Positions 58,867 to 64,000 of a stretch of 64,000 bases of DNA are shown here, piece by piece. Position numbers and translations under genes: made by a program. Position 1 is the stretch's first letter; each line of letters opens with the position of its first letter. Source of the DNA: Helichrysum umbraculigerum (lineage: Eukaryota; Streptophyta; Magnoliopsida; Asterales; Asteraceae); assembly GCA_949592205.1 (NCBI GenBank), contig CATIUR010000001.1, forward strand, positions 2,804,001 through 2,868,000. Reading direction: 5' to 3'. The notes under the pieces are model-generated. The model was not told the DNA's origin. It worked only from the letters and a program-made list of their open reading frames with translations, and made no database searches.

Positions 58867-60929
58867 TGTAACATCCTCGAAATGAACCTAGTTGTTTTGT
58901 ATTATTTCTTGATTTAAATTAGTATTTAAATGTGTTTGGAAATAATATTGTTTGAAATAGTTGAAATAATTGGAATAGGAGTCGAATATTCCAATGTGAT
59001 AAGTGAATTATTAATTGTTGTAAATTAATATAGTTGACGGTACAATAAAATGTTTGGACTCGCAAATGGTTTTCGGGTTTCAGACAATAGATTGAGATGG
59101 GGTATTAAATTATACCCGTATAATTGAAGGCGGTTTGTTAGGCCGACTTATATATATAACTTTCTTCTTTAGGAAAGTTCATTAGAAACTTCAAAACTCA
59201 CATAAACCTTATGAAATCCAAATTAGAAACTTGAAACCTACGAATTGGAGCTATGATTGATTCTAGTTTCACCATTATTATCTTTCAATTCAGTGTTCTT
59301 CAATTGAGAGGTAAGTTTGAATTGAATCAAATAGTTTATAAGTTTTGAATTGATTGATTTGGATTGAAAAACATGAATTTGAATGTTAGAACTTCGTTAT
59401 AACTGTTTCATATTGATTATGTGAAGTTATTAGGTGTTTAAAACAGTTAGAAATCGAGTTTGGGTGATTTGGGTATTAAACCCGTAGGTTAGGGTTTGAT
59501 CAGGGATGAAGATGAGCTGAAAAAGGCTCAAACGCGATCCCAGAACCTTAGCCAGGATCGCGTTCGTTAGTTATAAAAGGAATCAGACGAGTTTTGTTCT
59601 TGGGAACGCGATCCCAAGAATTTGTCCGGATCGCGTTGCTTAGTTATAATTTGTCACATATTGATTTTACAAAGAGGAACGCGATCCCACCATGGTTTTC
59701 TGGATCGCGTTTGTCAGTACTTTTTGTAAAATTTCAAAAGTGCATAAGTGTTTAGTAGTGATTTTTGCCACGGAAAAATTGACAAATTGTCTTTAAACTC
59801 CGATTGGGCTGAAATTTACATGGTCACTCGAAAACGGCCCACTGATCAAAGCTATAAAATAGCATAGTCAGTTTTTGGCCATTCGGGGTCGTTTAGGGGT
59901 CGAAAATGGCATTTTACAGTTTTTGGACCTTAATTCGGTACTTTTTGATTATGTTCCGAATTGAACTTTTGTTGCTGTGATCTTAGGGATCACTTGATAC
60001 ATGTAATTATGTTATGATTGTGTAACGATGTTAATTTCATAAGTATTATCAGTTGATACAAGTTACTAACTCATTGTTTATTGATTGTATTCTCAGATGT
60101 GTAGAAGGCTCAGTAATATTAGACTTCTGAGCTTGCAGCTGAGGTGTCGGTGAGTGGATCTGTAACCTCAGTGTGATTTAGTTGTAATGATTTGATTTAC
60201 AACAAGTAATTTATAGTATTACTTTAATATGATGCATCTGTTGAGATATCTTGCCATGATAGTTTAATTAGTTGCTTACTTGGCTGATTGTGCTAGTATG
60301 TAAGATTTTGATGTCAACTTGATTTGATGGTTGGACTTGTTGTTGTTGTAGACGACAGGAGATCTCGGAAACTTGAAATGTTGGTTTAGAGATCTAGGTC
60401 GTGTGTGATTGACAACAAGTTATCGGTAGTTCTGTATGGGCCAATACAGATGATTGATAAGAGTTCCTTGAGTACCAAACCGGTATTAGGGTGTCTCAGG
60501 GACCACCGATCCTCATGATGTTGCGTGTATGACATTGATTGGATGTTGAGTGATTGATTGATTTTCTGTTTATTGTTATTTGATGTAAACAGATTGTTAT
60601 GCTAGGTTGGACTGTTGCTTATAGTTTCATTCACTTAGCTTTATGCTAACCCCACCACAGTTCTTCCTACAGGTTGAAATAGATGGGACATATTGGGCAG
60701 GGCAGGAAATGTTTTGACTGGATGGAATGTTTGACAGGCTGTACTCTGATGTTAATTTAATAGCCATAGAAATGTTTTGAATTATATAACACCGAGTTGT
60801 TGAGATGTCACGTATTTGATTTGAAAAAGTTTACTGACATTTTGAGTACATTGATAGAATGTTTTTAAATATACGCTTCCGAGTCGCAATTATTATATTA
60901 TTGTTTATAATGAAACGAGGGGTGTTTTA
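58867..60929 (+). repeat. 3' LTR of LARD E
   Basis: 2,063 bp, same length as the 5' LTR and nearly identical. Confidence 0.94.
59532..59711. repeat. Three AACGCGATCC hairpins in the 3' LTR of E
   Basis: All three units have intact AACGCGATCC and GGATCGCGTT arms. Confidence 0.95.
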
Positions 60930-60934
60930 TTAAT

Positions 60935-61306
60935 AATAACAATCAATTTACATTTAAACACGTTATTATTCTAGTTAAACATCAAATTTTACGATGGGAT
61001 TCTATTAAAATTTAATAATTTAATACGAATAAAAATTACGGTTTACAATCCAACCGCCGGTTAGAAAGTCCAACCGCCGGCTGGAACCAGAAATTTCCTT
61101 TTTCAATTCGTCGATGTATCATTCTCAGAATCATAGGTCCAACCGCCGGTTACTGCATTCAACCGCCGGTTGGAACGAAAATTATATTTTCCAGCTTTTC
61201 AATTTTAACCTGTACACAACCAAAACGATTTTCTTTGTGATAATCGAATCACATAACCCCACCATATTTTATGTTTAACTGATCTAACTAATTATATACA
61301 TACGTG
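60935..61306 (-). other. Leader of copia D, part next to the PBS
   Basis: Non-coding. Holds four AACCGCCGGTT words (61051-61171). Confidence 0.65.
61051..61175. repeat. Four AACCGCCGGTT words
   Basis: AACCGCCGG(T/C)T at 61052, 61072, 61141 and 61161: AACC/GGTT arms around a GCC loop, each preceded by C or TC. Two pairs spaced 20 bp, the pairs ~70 bp apart. Confidence 0.9.
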
Positions 61307-61320
61307 TGGCTCTGATACCA
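61307..61320 (-). promoter_or_regulatory. Primer-binding site of copia D
   Basis: Minus strand TGGTATCAGAGCCA, one base inside the 5' LTR. Initiator Met tRNA type. Confidence 0.92.
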
Positions 61321-61321
61321 C

Positions 61322-61885
61322 TGTTAGAGTATACAATACAGATATAAACAAATTATCACACAATTGCGGAAGCATAAACACGTATATATAATTAGTTAAG
61401 AATGAGATCATGTACCTTTTAGCAGAGCTCCAATAAAACTATAATAATATAGTTTAGAGTTTAAAGCAAAACTCCTCTACGATCGCACACACGATAGCCG
61501 CTCGAATATGTATGCTAGTACCTGTTCACTATGCCCACAACCCTTGTGCGTAACTTCCTTGGTCGAACCACAAAATCGAAACAAACCCCTAGGGTTTTCG
61601 GTTTGGCCGAATTTGAGAGAGGAGGAAAAGAGAATTGAATGTGTAATTGTTAGGGTTATTAGCCTCTCTATTTATAGGATATATGTAGCTTGAAAAATAA
61701 GCTAAGGGTTTAATTTACATTCTAGTCTCTCTCTTTTAATTAAACGTATAATTAACACCGTAACTAACGTTTAATAATTTATTTGTGAACGTATTAATTA
61801 ATATATCTCACATATATATCAATTATTTATATTGAGTATAAGTGTCGATACGTGTGACCTCGTAGGCTTAAACATATTCCAGATC
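61322..61885 (-). repeat. 5' LTR of copia D, outer end lost
   Basis: Matches 46094-46651 with about 20 substitutions, then lacks the last ~33 bases. CTATAAATAG on the minus strand (about 61679-61670) is the probable TATA box. Confidence 0.85.
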
Positions 61886-61905
61886 GTAAGTAGTTAAAAA
61901 TAATA

Positions 61906-62105
61906 GAGTAAATTATAAGGATCGTCCCAATAGTTTGCAGGAAATTATACCATTCATCCTTTTCTTTCAGAAATTACACAGATCATCCCTGACTTACTTG
62001 CAAATACACGGCTATTGTCCCTCTCACTAACTATTGTTAAAAATCCCGTTAAATCTAATCATGTGCATTGCACATGAATACATGAGGGTACAAAAGTCAT
62101 TTAGC
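61906..62105 (+). repeat. Left TIR of the 1.1-kb MULE
   Basis: Pairs with 62815-63005 in inverted orientation. Confidence 0.85.
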
Positions 62106-62814
62106 TGCTGCTTCATCCCCAAGATCCACCTACCTGTTCTTTCTTCTTCCTTCCTAAAACCCACCACCTGCCCTTAAATCTGCATCTTCATATAAATGAC
62201 AAACAGACTCTAAATCAATAAGTAAACCTACAAAATTTCTTCATTTCATCACATTGTCTTCAAAATGGATAGATTTGGCCATCACTTTTAGAGAGAGAAA
62301 GCGACAACAAGTGAATTTTCCGGCGACCACCTACTCATCCAGCGGTCGAACATGCCGACTACTGCAACTTCCGGCCACCTGTAATTTCATATTTATGGCA
62401 ACCTGCAGCTCCATATTTTTGTTACACTCACATCTCGTTTCATCACTTCGATTAATACCGTAAAAAAAGGGACATCCACAGTCGAAACCTGCAACTTCGA
62501 TTAGTGGTTGCCGGAGTTTCATCTCATCGTCGAAAAAAATTGATTTTGTTCATTTTATTTTTCTTGTTTTATCATCTTTTGTGGGTGTTTACATTGGACT
62601 TTTAAAAGCATAAGAAAAATGGAAGATCGCGCATTTGCGTGTTCATATATTGTGTATATGTTTTATATTAGTAGGGAAAATGATACTGTAGAAAAGAAGG
62701 AGACGGGGAAACGTTGATAAGCAGAAAATAATAGAAAGGAAAAATGGTTGGTTGCCTTTTGGTGTATTTTATTTGTTTTAGACTTTTAGTTTTTAATTTG
62801 AAATAATAATAATT

Positions 62815-63005
62815 GGTAAAATGATGTTTATACCCTCATGTGCAATGCACATGATTAGACTTAACGGGTTTTTCTAACGATAGTTAGTGAGGACTACAGC
62901 CATGCACTTGCAATTCAGTGAGGGATGATTGGTGTGCTTTCCGTAAGAAAAGGATGATCGGTATAATTCCATACAGGCCACAGGGATGATCCTTATAATT
63001 TACTC
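62815..63005 (-). repeat. Right TIR of the 1.1-kb MULE
   Basis: Inverted partner of 61906-62105, ending ...ATAATTTACTC. Confidence 0.85.
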
Positions 63006-63014
63006 AAAATGATA

Positions 63015-64000
63015 TTTACTTTTTTTTTTCTTCTACAGAAAACGGATATATTACCGCTAAAAGATATTTTAATTTTTTGTTACTTTGTTACTGTTGGAAA
63101 AGAAAAAAAACAAAATTTGCAACTGGGCCCACTTGACTTCATTCTTCTCTGTCTTTTTAATTACCTGAAGCTCTCCCCAAGACGGAAGCTAATACTGGCT
63201 CGTGCCAGTTGCGTCATTCCATGGAAGCACAAGGACGGTTGCTAAGAAGCTACCATTGGCTGCAATATAAGCACAATATATCATTAGGCTATCTAGGACA
63301 AATTAAAAATTAACAAGCCTAATGTGTTGGAGGATTCACTACAACTCTAAGTTAAGGGTCATCTAGTGGCCATCCATTATTAACACAACGAAAAGAGTTA
63401 TATATATTATCTAAACTATTAGCTTTGGGATCAAGAGATAAGAGGGTTTAATGAGGGAAAGTAGGGAAGAAGATTATAGTTATTGGATGTATATAATAAG
63501 GTAAAATGTGTTGCATTGTTGTAATATGTTAGAAAAATCAAAGAAGGAAAAAAGTTAACGAAAAAAACTTAGAGTAACTAAATTATATGGAATGTCTTTG
63601 TTGTTAAAAGTTAAACCGATCATTCCTGGTTCCAAAACTATGTATGCTCAAAGTCCTGAGTTAGTAACCCGTTAAATAATTCAAAATGACAATCTTATCC
63701 TTTTTCAAAATGATGTTCAACTGAGGCTCGCGTCAGGGTTTTGTGTCTATGTGTGGGGTTTTGAAGCTTGTTTCGAAATGAGCATATGGTGTGTGTACGT
63801 GTTTGTGTTGTGTATTGACAGCTGATTTTCACCGTGTTGTTTTAAGGTTCGATACATATCTATATAAGCATGTGTTTGTTTTGTTATGGTAAATGTCAGA
63901 TAAAGGTGACCGGTGAATGTAGATGTTGATGAAGATGAAAAACAAAAGAGATGATATGTAAAATTAATTATCAAAATGAAATATTTGAGGGACCAAAGAT
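63015..64000. other. Unassigned sequence to the window end
   Basis: AT-rich, no supported gene. A short palindrome ACTGGC-TCGT-GCCAGT is at about 63194-63209. TATATAAG at about 63862 could be a core promoter of a gene beyond the window, but nothing confirms it. Confidence 0.45.

Larger units (their letters stand above)
52798..60929 (+). mobile_element. Coding-free LTR retrotransposon E (LARD)
   Basis: Two 2,063-bp LTRs (TGTAACATCC...GGTGTTTTA) flank a 4,006-bp interior, and the whole is bordered by TTAAT (52793-52797 and 60930-60934). A PBS (CTGGTATCAGAGC at about 54863) and a purine tract with hairpin (58831-58866) are in place, but no gag or pol block is found on either strand. Large LTRs with a long non-coding interior define large retrotransposon derivatives (LARDs), which use proteins from other elements. 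By-eye count gives about 17 differences between the LTRs (~0.8%), so it moved recently. Confidence 0.92.
46094..61885 (-). mobile_element. Ty1/copia element D, interrupted by LARD E
   Basis: The two LTRs both start TGTTAGAGTATAC on the plus strand and differ by roughly 4% by eye. They enclose a minus-strand PBS, gag, protease, integrase, RT and RNase H, the copia order. GTAAG flanks both sides (46089-46093 and 61886-61890), consistent with a duplication. The outer 30-odd bases of the right-hand LTR appear lost (CCAGATC where the left LTR continues CCAGACATGC). Element E sits in the leader between PBS and gag. Confidence 0.93.
61906..63005. mobile_element. Non-autonomous MULE, 1,100 bp
   Basis: The ends are inverted repeats of about 200 bp starting GAGTAAATTATAAGGATC, including the shared word CATGTGCATTGCACATG near the inner edge. 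Flanking 9-mers AAAATAATA (61897-61905) and AAAATGATA (63006-63014) differ by one base. The ~700-bp core shows no transposase. It has a leader-like tract (CCATC..., CT-rich, 62110-62200) and a short frame without recognisable domains, so it may hold a captured gene leader. Confidence 0.85.

Noticed and set aside
61508..61693. 61-codon plus-strand frame
   Set aside because: Lies within the 5' LTR of copia D, opposite to its transcription.
62254..62463. 69-codon frame in the 1.1-kb MULE
   Set aside because: Low similarity to any family I know; length is compatible with chance. A captured leader remains possible.
63009..63245. 78-codon plus-strand frame after the MULE
   Set aside because: Starts in a poly(T) stretch and shows no domain.

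Overview
The window looks like a repeat-rich flowering-plant chromosome arm. It is AT-rich, with long LTR retrotransposons nested inside one another, MULE and PIF/Harbinger DNA transposons, and only one gene that looks intact: a three-exon R2R3-MYB on the minus strand at 42191-44006. A eudicot is clear from the MYB and the element types. The general style of the repeats resembles Asteraceae, but that is an impression and was not tested.

Layout. 1-1395: 3' end of a Ty1/copia element. 1944-7133: a 5.2-kb MULE with long terminal inverted repeats (TIRs) and a perfect 9-bp target-site duplication (TSD). It carries intron-containing fragments of host genes, including one that reads as NRPE1, the largest subunit of RNA polymerase V. 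7229-28816: a three-level nest, in which a ~290-bp PIF/Harbinger-type MITE is split by Ty3/gypsy element A (7271-28562, TSD AGAAC) and A's 3' LTR is split by Ty3/gypsy element B (16797-27404, TSD AATTA). 29131-31058: a decayed PIF/Harbinger element with a broken transposase. 31290-33720: AT-rich and A-rich filler with microsatellites. 33721-39955: a 3'-truncated Athila-like gypsy element on the minus strand, itself interrupted. 40011-41506: a solo LTR, a copia scrap, an unrecognised broken reading frame and a Stowaway end. 42191-44006: the MIXTA-like MYB gene. 45465-45904: a solo LTR. 46094-61885: copia element D on the minus strand, split by a coding-free LTR element E (52798-60929, a LARD). 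61906-63005: an exactly 1.1-kb MULE. The rest is unassigned.

How the parts relate. Elements A, B and E share the initiator-Met primer-binding site (PBS), similar LTR starts and a small hairpin just before the 3' LTR, so coding-free E may be moved by the enzymes of an A/B-like element. None of the complete or partial polyproteins A-D is intact. LTR pairs compared by eye give ages consistent with the nesting: D ~4% versus E ~0.8%, and A ~0.6% versus B ~0.36%.

The most interesting signals are (i) the MULE that has captured part of a silencing polymerase gene, (ii) a recurring architecture in which several unrelated LTR families carry CpG-rich islands of repeated short palindromes, four of them just upstream of a TATA-like box, (iii) the coding-free but recently mobile LARD that keeps a conserved 3' hairpin, and (iv) an extra coiled-coil reading frame before gag in element B.
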